Of a stretch of DNA of 55,033 nucleotides, positions 22,642-31,439 are shown one piece after another. The DNA lies in assembly GCA_947652925.1 (NCBI GenBank), contig CANTEW010000013.1, forward strand, positions 1-55,033. Reading direction: 5' to 3'. Under the pieces are notes generated by a model that saw only the letters and a list, made by a program, of their open reading frames with translations, was not told where the DNA came from and searched no databases. Each line of letters begins with the position of its first letter. Within the stretch, counting starts at the first letter, position 1. Position numbers and translations under genes: made by a program. This stretch comes from an uncultured Lachnospiraceae bacterium (GTDB taxonomy: Bacteria; Bacillota; Clostridia; Lachnospirales; Lachnospiraceae).

Positions 22642-23385
22642 ATGGATAGTTTCATCAGCTGGATAGGCGGGAAGAAAGCCCTGCGCAAAAAGATACTGGC
22701 ACAGTTCCCACAAGACTATGACAGATATATCGAGGTGTTTGGCGGGGCAGGATGGATGTTATTTGCAGAAGAGCGCAAGGTAGGCCTGGAGGTCTACAAC
22801 GATATAGACGGGGACCTGGTCAATCTGTTCAAATGTGTAAAGCATCATCCTGATGCATTGCAGAAAGAGCTTGAGTGGACATTTACATCGCGGGAACTGT
22901 TCTTTGATGCAAAGCAGGATATAAGCGGCTTGACTGACATCCAGCGTGCCGCTAAGTTCTATATCCTGATCAAATACTCTTTCGGTACAGACCTCCATTC
23001 ATTCGGGGCAAGGAAGAAAGATATGGAGAGAGCCGTCCATTACTTACAGGATGTATCGCACAGGCTCAGGAGCGTCGTGATCGAACACATGGACTTTGAA
23101 CGTTTACTAAAGGTCTATGACAGGCCGGGCGCACTGTTCTATCTCGACCCGCCATACTTTGGCGTTGAGGAGTACTATAAAGCTGGATTCAGCACAGAGG
23201 ACCACATGCGCCTGTGCGATGCATTGAGCAGGATAAAGGGAAAGTTCATCCTGTCATACAACGACTGTGATGATGCGCGGGAGTTATACAAGGACTACGA
23301 TATCGTAGAGACTGACAGGCATGATAACCTGACAGCGGGATCCAGTTCAAGACGTTATCACGAACTGATCATAAAAAACTACTAG
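22642..23385 (+). CDS. DNA adenine methylase (D12 class)
   Basis: 247 residues. SWIGGKKALR (residues 6-15) and VFGGAGWML form the AdoMet site, NDID follows, and the catalytic DPPY is at about 169-172 (LDPPYFGVEEYY), with SYNDCDDAREL near the end. The order is that of Dam-like enzymes that methylate N6 of adenine in GATC-type sites. No restriction partner is nearby, so it probably protects phage DNA or times packaging and replication. Its translation appears controlled by a hairpin over its ribosome binding site. Confidence 0.93.
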   Translation: MDSFISWIGGKKALRKKILAQFPQDYDRYIEVFGGAGWMLFAEERKVGLEVYNDIDGDLVNLFKCVKHHPDALQKELEWTFTSRELFFDAKQDISGLTDIQRAAKFYILIKYSFGTDLHSFGARKKDMERAVHYLQDVSHRLRSVVIEHMDFERLLKVYDRPGALFYLDPPYFGVEEYYKAGFSTEDHMRLCDALSRIKGKFILSYNDCDDARELYKDYDIVETDRHDNLTAGSSSRRYHELIIKNY

Positions 23386-23446
23386 ACAAACGCGTGTTCG
23401 ATTGTTATGATGGTCACGGGGCATCAACATAGGTGTTTTTGCAAAG

Positions 23447-23476
23447 GGCTGGACAGCATTGGCTGTCTGGCCTTTT
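23447..23476 (+). terminator. Terminator after the methylase
   Basis: An 11-bp stem (23447-23457 with 23462-23472, two G-T pairs) with a 4-base loop and TTTT at 23473-23476. Confidence 0.7.
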
Positions 23477-23613
23477 ATACGTGAACGATGCAAGGTACTT
23501 CTTTGCATCTGTATATGTATGCGGGTAAGAACACCCCGATTTTTGATTAGGTTCACATAAAAATTTTTTGCGGTTACCGTTACCGATTTTTTGGCGTCTG
23601 AGGAGGTGTAGGC
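23477..23613. other. Candidate packaging site (cos/pac) before the terminase genes
   Basis: A non-coding block with an inverted repeat GATGCAA (23487-23493) / TTGCATC (23503-23509) and tandem hexamers GTTACC GTTACC at 23573-23584. An inverted copy, GGTAAC, occurs at 23682-23687 inside the terminase small subunit gene. In lambda-type phages the small subunit binds such repeats next to its own gene. Cleavage position cannot be read from the sequence. Confidence 0.35.
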
Positions 23614-24177
23614 ATGGGCGAAACGGTTGAAAATACAGGCTTTTCCGCGAAGGTCACGGATATAGATAAGGTCACAGTATCGGTAACCGTCCTGAGTGAT
23701 ATCTTCGGCGTCACGGACGGCCGGGTCCGGCAGATGGCGCGGGAAGGCATCGTCGAGCGGGCGGCAAAAGGGCGTTATAACCTGAAGGATTCCCTGAAGA
23801 ACTATATCCTGGCCCTCAAAGTCGCAGGTGAAGGGTCGGGCATCGCTGACTTGGACAGCGACATCAACATCGATGAGGAGAAGGCGATCCACGAGAGGGT
23901 GAAGCGCCACATCTCTGAGCTGAAGCTGAAGACTATGAAAGGGGAGCTGCACAAGGCGGCGGATGTGAAAGAGGTCATGACGGATATGCTGGCGGCATTC
24001 CGGACCCGGACACTGGCCATCCCATCAAAGATAGCCCCGGCACTGGAGGACAGGGACGCCAACTATATCAAGGAGCGTCTGCTGGCGGAATGCACCGAGG
24101 CCCTGTCAGAGCTGAAGGATTACGATCCGCAGATGTTCTACCCGGATGAATATGTAGGGGGTGTGGATGATGAGTGA
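23614..24177 (+). CDS. terS: Terminase small subunit (Nu1-like)
   Basis: 187 residues, with GAGGAGG before the ATG. A winged helix-turn-helix like that of lambda Nu1 is at about 25-75 (VTVLSDIFGVTDGRVRQMAR, GRYNLKDSLKNYI). The middle is helical and charged (IHERVKRHISELKLKTMKGE) and the C-terminal part, which should contact the large subunit, is acidic. It selects phage DNA for packaging. It overlaps the large subunit gene by 8 bases. Confidence 0.88.
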   Translation: MGETVENTGFSAKVTDIDKVTVSVTVLSDIFGVTDGRVRQMAREGIVERAAKGRYNLKDSLKNYILALKVAGEGSGIADLDSDINIDEEKAIHERVKRHISELKLKTMKGELHKAADVKEVMTDMLAAFRTRTLAIPSKIAPALEDRDANYIKERLLAECTEALSELKDYDPQMFYPDEYVGGVDDE

Positions 24178-26029
24178 CCAAAAGGAGACCCATGCCATAT
24201 ACAAGACGCTACGGCTGTTCCGGGATATCGCGCAGGTGGTCGCTCCGCCCCCGGTCCTCACCGTCAGCCAGTGGGCGGACCGGTACCGGAGGCTGTCCGC
24301 AGAATCCGCAGCGGAACCAGGTCAGTGGAACACGGACCGCGCCCCGTACCAGCGGGAGATCATGGATGCGGTGAACGACCCGGCCTGTGAGGATATCGTG
24401 ATCATGAGCTCTGCACAGGTGGGGAAGACCGAGCTGGTGCTGAACATCATCGGCTATTACATCTCCCATGATCCTGCCCCGATGCTGGTCGTACAGCCCA
24501 CCATCGAGATGGGCCAGATGTTCTCGAAGGACAGGCTGGCCCCCATGATCCGGGACACGTCCGCCCTGTCAGATAAGGTCCGGGACGTGAAGTCCAGGAC
24601 TTCCGGCAACACCATCTTGCACAAGGCTTTCCCTGGGGGCCATGTGACGATCGCGGGGGCCAATTCAGCGGCATCCCTGGCCAGCCGCCCCGTCCGGATC
24701 GTCCTGATGGATGAGGTGGACAGATACCCGCCCAGCGCCGGGTCCGAGGGCAACCCCATCAAGCTGGCTGAGAAGAGGACCACGGCCTTCTGGAACCGGA
24801 AGAAGATAAAGGTGTCCACGCCTGTATTGGAATCCACGAGCCAGATCTACAAGGAATACCTGGCGGGGACGATGGAGGAGTGGAACGTTGCCTGCCCCAT
24901 CTGTGGGAGATACCAGCCGTATGAGTGGGATCGGATACTCTTCCCGGACGTCACGATGAGATGCAAGTACTGTGATGAGCATATCGGAGAAGCCCGATGG
25001 AAGCAGAGCCCCGGGAAATATGTAGCGGAGCATCCTGAACGCCGGAAGAAACGGTCTTTCCATCTGAACGAGCTGGCATCCCCCTGGAAGCATTGGGAGG
25101 ATATCATCGGAGAATGGAAAGAGGCCAATAAAGAGTACAAGGAGTACAGGGATACGAACAAGCTCCAGACGTTCGTCAACACTGCATTGGGGGAGCCATG
25201 GAAAGAGTGGGGCAAGAGCGCGGACAGCGATGATATCCTGGCACGCCGGGAGACATACGGGGCGGAGATACCGGACGGTGTGTTATTACTGACCGCCGCC
25301 GTGGATGTGCAGGATGACCGTTTCGAAGTGGAGGTCGTTGGATGGGGCAAGGGCTATGAATCCTGGGGGATACAGTATGTCAAGATATACGGTGATACAG
25401 AACAAGAGGATGCATGGGACCAGCTGGAGGCGTATCTGGACAGGGAACTGTATTTTAAGTCCGGTGCGGGACTGCTGATCGCGTGCACATGCCTAGATAC
25501 TGGGTTCCGCACAACGGAATGTTATAAATGGCTGCAGAAGATGGGGATAAGAGGCAAGAGGATCTATGGCGTCAAAGGCATGGGCGGCATGGGGCTCTCC
25601 CTGATCCATAAGCTGTCCAGGAACAATCCTTATAAAGTCCTCCTGTTCATCTTGGGTGTCGATTCTGGAAAAGATCTGGTCATGTCACGGTTAGATATAA
25701 AGGAGCCAGGCCCGGGGTATTGCCATTTCCCCAGCGAACGGGAGTGCGGCTATGATGAGGAGTATGTCAAGGGTCTCAATAGCGAGCAGGTCGTGACGAA
25801 GATGAAGGACGGGCGTGTGATCCGGAAATGGGAGAAGAAAGTAGCCGGCAGTCGGAACGAGCCGTTCGATCTGCGGAACTATAATACAGCAGCTGTGGAG
25901 ATATTGAGGCCAGATTTCCGCGTGTTGGAGACGAAGGTCCGGGCAGGGATCAATTACCTGAAGAAGAGACCGGCAGAGACCGGGACTAAAAAGAGGTCAG
26001 GGGTCGTGAGCCGCGGCATCCAGATATGA
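24170..26029 (+). CDS. terL: Terminase large subunit (GpA family)
   Basis: 619 residues from ATG at 24170 (MSDQKETH). The packaging ATPase has Walker A SSAQVGKTE (about 80-88) and the acidic VLMDEVDRYP (about 176-185). CPICGRYQ and CKYCDEH (about 242-270) form a zinc-like insert typical of GpA. The C-terminal nuclease begins LTAAVDVQDDRFEVEVVGWG and has DTGFRT and GVKGM. It cuts concatemers and drives DNA into the prohead. The lambda GpA class implies cos-type packaging. Confidence 0.95.
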   Translation: MSDQKETHAIYKTLRLFRDIAQVVAPPPVLTVSQWADRYRRLSAESAAEPGQWNTDRAPYQREIMDAVNDPACEDIVIMSSAQVGKTELVLNIIGYYISHDPAPMLVVQPTIEMGQMFSKDRLAPMIRDTSALSDKVRDVKSRTSGNTILHKAFPGGHVTIAGANSAASLASRPVRIVLMDEVDRYPPSAGSEGNPIKLAEKRTTAFWNRKKIKVSTPVLESTSQIYKEYLAGTMEEWNVACPICGRYQPYEWDRILFPDVTMRCKYCDEHIGEARWKQSPGKYVAEHPERRKKRSFHLNELASPWKHWEDIIGEWKEANKEYKEYRDTNKLQTFVNTALGEPWKEWGKSADSDDILARRETYGAEIPDGVLLLTAAVDVQDDRFEVEVVGWGKGYESWGIQYVKIYGDTEQEDAWDQLEAYLDRELYFKSGAGLLIACTCLDTGFRTTECYKWLQKMGIRGKRIYGVKGMGGMGLSLIHKLSRNNPYKVLLFILGVDSGKDLVMSRLDIKEPGPGYCHFPSERECGYDEEYVKGLNSEQVVTKMKDGRVIRKWEKKVAGSRNEPFDLRNYNTAAVEILRPDFRVLETKVRAGINYLKKRPAETGTKKRSGVVSRGIQI

Positions 26030-26045
26030 AAGGGCAGGAACTGTT

Positions 26046-26282
26046 ATGACAGAGAGGCAGAGACAGAAACGCGACAGATACAAAAAGAGACTGGATATGT
26101 ACTATGCAGCCGAAGAGGCTGTCCTGCTGGGCCAGGAATACCGGATCGGGACGAGGAGCTTAAAAAAGGCCGACCTGGCAACGATCCGCGCGGCCATCGA
26201 TGAGCTGGAGGATGAGATCGCGGCTCTGGAGGATTCAGGCGGCAAGAGATATGCAGGCAGGTTTTTACCGCGGGATATCTGA
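26046..26282 (+). CDS. Head-tail connector-like small protein (gpW / DUF6148 type)
   Basis: 78 residues (RKRLDMYYAAEEAVLLGQEY, RIGTRSLKKADLATIRAAIDELEDEI, shown in part). Two helices and a hairpin, similar to gpW-like and DUF6148 proteins that sit between terminase and portal in lambda-type head modules. It would plug or extend the portal after packaging. The call comes from family appearance and position. Confidence 0.75.
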   Translation: MTERQRQKRDRYKKRLDMYYAAEEAVLLGQEYRIGTRSLKKADLATIRAAIDELEDEIAALEDSGGKRYAGRFLPRDI

Positions 26283-26293
26283 GAGGAGGGTCT

Positions 26294-27997
26294 ATGGGTA
26301 TCATCGATAAGCTGATCGAGACGGTCAGCCCACAGGCGGCATTGGAGCGTGAGATGTCCCGGATGAAGCTGCGGATGGCCAGGTCATTTACTGATTCAGG
26401 TTATGACGAATCTGGTGCATCCCGCACTAAGAACTCCATGCGCGGGTGGCTGGCCAGGAGTCTGACACCCCAGGAGGACATAGACCGGAACCTGCCTACA
26501 TTGCGGCAGCGGTCCAGGAGTCTGTACATGTCGGCCCCACTGGCTGTGTCCGCGATAAAGACGAACCGGACAAATATAGTCGGGGAAGGCCTGCATTTAA
26601 AGAGTACGATCGACGCTGACTTTTTAGGACTGTCCCCGGAAGAGGCTGAAGACTGGCAGCGCACGGCGGAGCGTGAATTCGGGCTCTGGGCGGCATCCAA
26701 GTCCTGCGACTCCACCCGGGTCAACAATTTTTACGAGGTGCAGCAGACGGCGTGCCTGTCCTGGCTGATGAACGGGGATGCGTGTGTCCTTTTGGAGTAC
26801 GAGCGGCCCAGCAGGGAGTTCCCGTACGGGATCCGGGTCCATCTGATCGAATCCGACCGGGTATCCACGCCCAACAGCTCAGGGCACAACGTCCATCTGT
26901 ATGCGACCAACCCGGACAACGGGAACCGGATCTTCAATGGCGTCGAGGTGGATGGCAACAACCGGGTCGTGGCTTATCACATATGCTCTTCGTATCCCGG
27001 CAGTAACCTCTATGCCCGTAAAGAGTGGAGGCGCGTCAAGGCGTTCGGGGGCCGCACGGGGACACCAAATGTCCTGATGATCTACGAGACAGAACGGGCG
27101 GAGCAGTACCGGGGCGTCCCGTACCTGGCCCCGGTCATCGAGAGCCTGAAACAGCTGACCAGGTACAGTGAGGCGGAGATGATGGCTGCTGTGATCAACG
27201 GCTTCTTCACGGTGTTCATCAAGTCTGAGAAGGGTACATCCGAGATGGGGTTCATGGGTGTGGTCCCAGGAGAGGATAGGGTCACGGATGATGATATATC
27301 CTATGAACTCGGCCCGGGCATGGTCAATGTGTTGCGTCCTGGGGAGGATGTCGAGATAGCGGATGCCAAGAGGCCCTCCACGAACTTTGACGCGTTCGTG
27401 ACCTCCATGGCCAAGTATGTAGGCGCAGCCCTGGAGATCCCGGTGGAACTTCTGGTGAAGCATTTCTCATCCAGCTATTCCGCCAGCAGGGCGGCATTGC
27501 TGGAAGCCTGGAAGGCATTCCGTATGAAGCGGGCATGGCTGGCGGCCGATCTATGCCAGCCGGTGTATGAGCTGTTCTTAGCAGAGGCCATCTCGAGGGG
27601 ACGGATGAGGGCTCCGGGCTTCTTCCTGGACCCGGTCGTGCGTGCGGCTTACTGCAAGGCACAGTGGAACGGGCCAGCGCAGGGAATGATAGACCCGTCC
27701 AAAGAAGCGGACGCGGCTGAGAAACGGATTTCCATAGGGGTCTCCACGAGACAGCGGGAGCCCATCGAGATGACGGGCGGGGACTTTGACAGCAACATCG
27801 CCCAGCTGGCGCGTGAAGAGCGGATGATGCGGGAGGCTGGGCTCTCGGGCGGAAAGAAGGCAAAGGATAGGGAGGCAGACGGGAAGGAGGATGAGCCAGA
27901 GGATGGACAAGATGAAAAAGACAGTCCAGATGAGCCGGGAGAGGATGACGATGACGACCCAGGCGATGGGAAAGACAGGAGAACGGACAGGACCTAA
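26294..27997 (+). CDS. Portal protein (lambda gpB family)
   Basis: 567 residues. Characteristic stretches include RSLYMSAPLAVSAIKTNRTN, VHLIESDRVSTP and GVPYLAPVIESLKQLTRYSE, followed by VGAALEIPVELLVKHFSSSY. The last 60 residues are extremely acidic and disordered (DEPGEDDDDDPGDGKD). Twelve copies form the portal ring for DNA passage. The tail of the gene overlaps the protease gene, so two different reading frames share about 47 bases or more. Confidence 0.95.
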   Translation: MGIIDKLIETVSPQAALEREMSRMKLRMARSFTDSGYDESGASRTKNSMRGWLARSLTPQEDIDRNLPTLRQRSRSLYMSAPLAVSAIKTNRTNIVGEGLHLKSTIDADFLGLSPEEAEDWQRTAEREFGLWAASKSCDSTRVNNFYEVQQTACLSWLMNGDACVLLEYERPSREFPYGIRVHLIESDRVSTPNSSGHNVHLYATNPDNGNRIFNGVEVDGNNRVVAYHICSSYPGSNLYARKEWRRVKAFGGRTGTPNVLMIYETERAEQYRGVPYLAPVIESLKQLTRYSEAEMMAAVINGFFTVFIKSEKGTSEMGFMGVVPGEDRVTDDDISYELGPGMVNVLRPGEDVEIADAKRPSTNFDAFVTSMAKYVGAALEIPVELLVKHFSSSYSASRAALLEAWKAFRMKRAWLAADLCQPVYELFLAEAISRGRMRAPGFFLDPVVRAAYCKAQWNGPAQGMIDPSKEADAAEKRISIGVSTRQREPIEMTGGDFDSNIAQLAREERMMREAGLSGGKKAKDREADGKEDEPEDGQDEKDSPDEPGEDDDDDPGDGKDRRTDRT

Positions 27998-29135
27998 GTT
28001 CTGGAACTTCATAGACAACGGTGATACCGCTGAGCTGCAGCTCTTTGGCACGATATCCAGCGAGGAGAGCTGGTGGGATGATGACTGTGTCACATACCGG
28101 AACTTCATCAACGAACTGAACGGTCTCGGGGATAAAAAGACCATCAATGTGACCATCCAGTCAGGCGGAGGTGACGTGTTCGCCGCGAACGCTATCTACA
28201 CCGCACTCGTGACGAACAAGGCCACGATAACGGGGACGGTGATCGGGATATGTGCCAGTGCGGCCACGATCGTACTCATGGCCTGTGACAGCCGGAAGAT
28301 CGCGAAGAATGGGATCCTGATGGTGCATAATCCGTCCATAGGTCTGTTTGGGCATTACCAGGCAGAAGACCTGCTAAAGCTTGTGGAGGTCACGGACCAG
28401 GTGAAGAAGAGCATCCTGACAGCCTACATGGAGAAGCTGGATAAGTCAGAGGATGAGATCCGGCAGATGATGGATGAAGAGAGCTGGTACGTGGGCCAGG
28501 AAGCGGTGGACGCTGGATTTTGCGACAGCGTGATCGAAGCGGGTATCCAGGACAACGCTTTTTTAAATAGATTTGAGATCAACGGGAGACCATGTAGTTT
28601 CCAAAATTACCTGGAGGACTTTGTGCCGGAGGATGTGCGGAAAAAAGCGCGGGCCCTCTCAGAGAGGCCATCAGCTGGCAAGCCTGGGGCTCTTTCCAGC
28701 ACGACAAGTAAAAAGACAGGGGGAAGGACAAAGATGGATGAAAAAGATATGACTATCTCTGATGTAGCAGGGCTCAAGGCCGCATACCCACAGTTATGCG
28801 ACCAGATCATTGCCCAGGCGGTCGATGCGGAGAGGGAACGCCTGAGAGCTATCGATGAGATCGCGGCAGGGATCCCGGAAGGGACGCTCATGAAAGCGAA
28901 GTACGAGGAACCGGTATCGGCGGCTGACCTAGCACTTGCGCAGATGAGAGCCAACGCCACAGCAGGCCAGCAGTTCCTGGCGGGCATGGTGGCCGATATG
29001 CAGGATTCCGGTGCGGCGGCAGTGTCAGCAGAGCCAAATGGGGGCGTTGATGATGCGGCCAGGGCGAGAGCGGAGAGCGAAGAGAAGGTCAACGGCCTTG
29101 CAAACGCGATGAAAAAAGACACGAGGAGGGGATAG
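27951..29135 (+). CDS. ClpP-like (S14) head maturation protease, possibly with scaffold domain
   Basis: About 394 residues. GGGAGAGG at 27937-27944 supports ATG at 27951; the frame is open to 27891. The ClpP fold has GGGDVFAANAIY, catalytic Ser in GICASAATIV (about 103), His in MVHNPSIG (about 125) and a likely Asp in VDAGFCD. After residue 260 comes a Lys/Ser/Ala-rich linker and a charged helical C-terminus (LKAAYPQLCDQIIAQ, VDAERERLRAIDE), which resembles a fused scaffold, as in lambda gpC/Nu3. It cuts scaffold and head proteins in the prohead. Confidence 0.92.
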   Translation: MTTQAMGKTGERTGPKFWNFIDNGDTAELQLFGTISSEESWWDDDCVTYRNFINELNGLGDKKTINVTIQSGGGDVFAANAIYTALVTNKATITGTVIGICASAATIVLMACDSRKIAKNGILMVHNPSIGLFGHYQAEDLLKLVEVTDQVKKSILTAYMEKLDKSEDEIRQMMDEESWYVGQEAVDAGFCDSVIEAGIQDNAFLNRFEINGRPCSFQNYLEDFVPEDVRKKARALSERPSAGKPGALSSTTSKKTGGRTKMDEKDMTISDVAGLKAAYPQLCDQIIAQAVDAERERLRAIDEIAAGIPEGTLMKAKYEEPVSAADLALAQMRANATAGQQFLAGMVADMQDSGAAAVSAEPNGGVDDAARARAESEEKVNGLANAMKKDTRRG

Positions 29136-29138
29136 GCC

Positions 29139-29600
29139 ATGGGTATGTTCGAGCAGATCAGGGAGTTTACACCAGATAGCCTGATAGCTTCACCAGATTT
29201 CCCGATACTGAAGAGAGGTATCGGATTGAAGCCGGGGCAGGGGGTATTGAAACGCGGTTCCCTGATATTGAAAGGGACAGATAAGGCTGGATATATCGCG
29301 GGGGGCAGCGTAGCCGGGGAAGGGGCGCAGGTGTGCGGCATCCTGACGGATGATACTGACACGGGGAGCAGTGCAGGGGCACAGGCATCGGATACCCCGG
29401 GAGTTGATACAGATACAGTGGATGGGATATCTGAGGATATACCCGGGGGCAATATCCCGGCTACGGTCTATATGACAGGGGTGTTCAACCCAGCGGCCAT
29501 CCTGTTATCAGGAGAGGATGCAGATATCAGCACCTATGAAAAAGAGTTAAAGGACGCGGGGATCTATCTCCGCAGCGTCCAAGAGTATGAGGGGAGGTAA
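29139..29600 (+). CDS. Head decoration protein (gpD-like)
   Basis: 153 residues (FTPDSLIASPDFPILKRGI, VLKRGSLILKGTD, GVFNPAAILLSGED). The gpD fold is recognisable: an N-terminal arm, KRG turns and a C-terminal half ending in a short helix. It lies 3 bases after the protease and 5 before the capsid gene. It would trimerise on the expanded capsid and stabilise it. A Gly/Asp-rich loop of about 40 residues in the middle is longer than in lambda. Confidence 0.85.
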   Translation: MGMFEQIREFTPDSLIASPDFPILKRGIGLKPGQGVLKRGSLILKGTDKAGYIAGGSVAGEGAQVCGILTDDTDTGSSAGAQASDTPGVDTDTVDGISEDIPGGNIPATVYMTGVFNPAAILLSGEDADISTYEKELKDAGIYLRSVQEYEGR

Positions 29601-29605
29601 GCCAG

Positions 29606-30646
29606 ATGCCGGAATATACGACACGGGAGATGATGGAGGCGATCGACCGGACGCCCCCAGTCGGGACGTTCTTCCAGAGGACGTTCTTCCCGGGTGAACA
29701 GACACATATATCCGAAAAAGTAGAGTTCGATGTGCGCAAGGGCAAGCGCATCATGGCGCCGTTCGTGAGCCCGCGCATGGGCGGCAAGGTCATCACCCGC
29801 CAGGGCTGGAAGACCAACCAGTTCACCACGCCGAAGATCGCCCCGGAGAGGCCGCTCACGATCGACGATATCGCCCAGCGGGGCATCGGGGAGGACATCT
29901 ATTCCCAGCGGACGCCTGCCGAACGGGAGGATGAGCTTTTATCCAGGGACCTGACAGACCTGGAAGAATCCATCGCCCGCAGGAAGGAATGGATGTGCAG
30001 GCAGATCATGTATACAGGTAAGGTCGACGTGGTGGATGAGGAAGAGGGCGTGGATGTACAGATCGATTTTGGGTTCAGTAACATCATCGTCCTGGGGGCC
30101 AGTGAACAGTGGTCCCAGGCGACGGTCAACCCTCTCATCATCCTGCGGGAGGTCCGCAAGAAGATCATCAAGGACACTGGATCCGCACCGGATATCGCCA
30201 TATTTTCCTCCGATGTGATCGAGGACTTCATCACGAACCCACAGGTCAAGGCCGCGATGGACATGCTGAACTACAAGAACATCGTCATCCAGCCGCGTGT
30301 CGTAGACCCGGCGCTGACCTTTTACGGAAGGATCGCGGAACTGGACCTGGATATCTACACATACGATGAATGGTTCTTAAACGATGAGGGTGTGGATGAG
30401 GCCATGGTGCCGGAAGGGACGGTCCTCCTGGGCCATTCCGGCGGGGAGGGCCAGATCGAATACGGGTTAGTCACCCAGATGGAAGATAAGGTGTTCCGTT
30501 CCTATGAAGGGAAGCTGGTCCCCAAAGTATGGGCAGATGAGAACAGTGAGGTCAAGAAGGTAAGGCTGACATCCAGGCCACTCCCGCGTCCATTCGATGT
30601 GGATTCCTGGGCAGTCATCCAGATACAGAAAGGAGACCAGCCATGA
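29606..30646 (+). CDS. Major capsid protein (lambda gpE family)
   Basis: 346 residues: TPPVGTFFQRTFFPGEQTH, FVSPRMGGKVITRQG, RPLTIDDIAQRGIGEDIYS and RKEWMCRQIMYTGKV are hallmark stretches of the E family with the HK97 fold. The C-terminus (LVTQMEDKVFRSYEGKLVPK) is also typical. It forms the icosahedral shell. The stop overlaps the start of the next gene by 4 bases. Confidence 0.96.
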   Translation: MPEYTTREMMEAIDRTPPVGTFFQRTFFPGEQTHISEKVEFDVRKGKRIMAPFVSPRMGGKVITRQGWKTNQFTTPKIAPERPLTIDDIAQRGIGEDIYSQRTPAEREDELLSRDLTDLEESIARRKEWMCRQIMYTGKVDVVDEEEGVDVQIDFGFSNIIVLGASEQWSQATVNPLIILREVRKKIIKDTGSAPDIAIFSSDVIEDFITNPQVKAAMDMLNYKNIVIQPRVVDPALTFYGRIAELDLDIYTYDEWFLNDEGVDEAMVPEGTVLLGHSGGEGQIEYGLVTQMEDKVFRSYEGKLVPKVWADENSEVKKVRLTSRPLPRPFDVDSWAVIQIQKGDQP

Positions 30647-31116
30647 GGTACAGGTTAAAGGTATCATACCGTTCAGACGGCAGGACATACGCCCCGGGGG
30701 ACATCCTCCCGGAAGGCACCCCTGCGGGCGACCTGGCATATCTGAGGGATAAGAGATTTGTGGAGCCGGTCGATGCAGTGTTTCCGGAAGCAGATATCCC
30801 CAGTCAGGGAGAGAGAAGTTTTCAAGGCGTGGACGCAGTGGATAAAGAGATCGACATCGGCTTTCTGGACACGGGGGAGGAAGGGCTCGGCATTGGCTTT
30901 CCAGATACGGGAGAAGAAGGGATGGGCATCGGTTTTCCAGACCTTGACGGGATGGAGGGCATGAAGACCCCGGAGGAGATCCAGAAGATGCGGACAAAGG
31001 ATGAGGTCTATGCCTATGCCCAGTCCATCGGCCTGGACCTGGGGGAGGATTACAGAGAAGAGAGCCTGAAAGGACTGCAGGAACAAGTGATCAGTTTCCA
31101 AGGAGGTGCAGGATGA
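30643..31116 (+). CDS. Head completion-type protein with internal repeats
   Basis: 157 residues. The N-terminus (RYRLKVSYRSDGRTYAPGDI) is a small beta domain. Residues 65-105 carry three copies of an acidic unit IGFxDTGEEGxG, and the end is a helical domain with KTPEEIQKMRTKDEVYAYAQ like a SAP/Rho-N or FI-type motif. Position after the capsid fits lambda FI-like proteins that help DNA packaging. The repeats are not part of that family and look like recent tandem duplication. Confidence 0.6.
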   Translation: MRYRLKVSYRSDGRTYAPGDILPEGTPAGDLAYLRDKRFVEPVDAVFPEADIPSQGERSFQGVDAVDKEIDIGFLDTGEEGLGIGFPDTGEEGMGIGFPDLDGMEGMKTPEEIQKMRTKDEVYAYAQSIGLDLGEDYREESLKGLQEQVISFQGGAG

Positions 31117-31439
31117 CTTTCAAAGAACAACTAGCGGCAGATGTCGGGGCGGTGTTCCTGAACCCGGCAGAGTTCGGGGAGACGCACATCGTCAACGATA
31201 AGGAGATGGTCATAGTCATTGATGGCTATATATCATCGGAACACCAGGGAGGCGCAGGCCAGTATCTGGACGGCCTTTATACGAAGATGAGGAAGGTATA
31301 CGTGGCGGCAGCAGACTTCGGGCCGCTGCCAAAACAAGGATCGGTCTTTACGGTCGATGATGGGGAATATACGGTGATGGATGCTGTTGCAGAGGGGGAC
31401 ATGTATGTGATCACGGCTAAAGTGGATGACAGCTTATGA
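31113..31439 (+). CDS. Head-tail joining protein (gpFII-like)
   Basis: 108 residues. FKEQLAADVGAVFLNPAEFG, VIDGYISSEH and GSVFTVDDGEYTVMDAVAEG match the beta-rich FII / head-tail joining fold. The order after capsid and FI-like genes agrees. It would cap the connector and accept the finished tail. Overlaps its neighbours by 4 bases on both sides. Confidence 0.75.
   Translation: MTFKEQLAADVGAVFLNPAEFGETHIVNDKEMVIVIDGYISSEHQGGAGQYLDGLYTKMRKVYVAAADFGPLPKQGSVFTVDDGEYTVMDAVAEGDMYVITAKVDDSL

Noticed and set aside
22594-22644. The methylase leader hairpin as a second terminator
   Set aside because: No T-run follows the stem; instead the stem contains the Shine-Dalgarno sequence right before the start codon.
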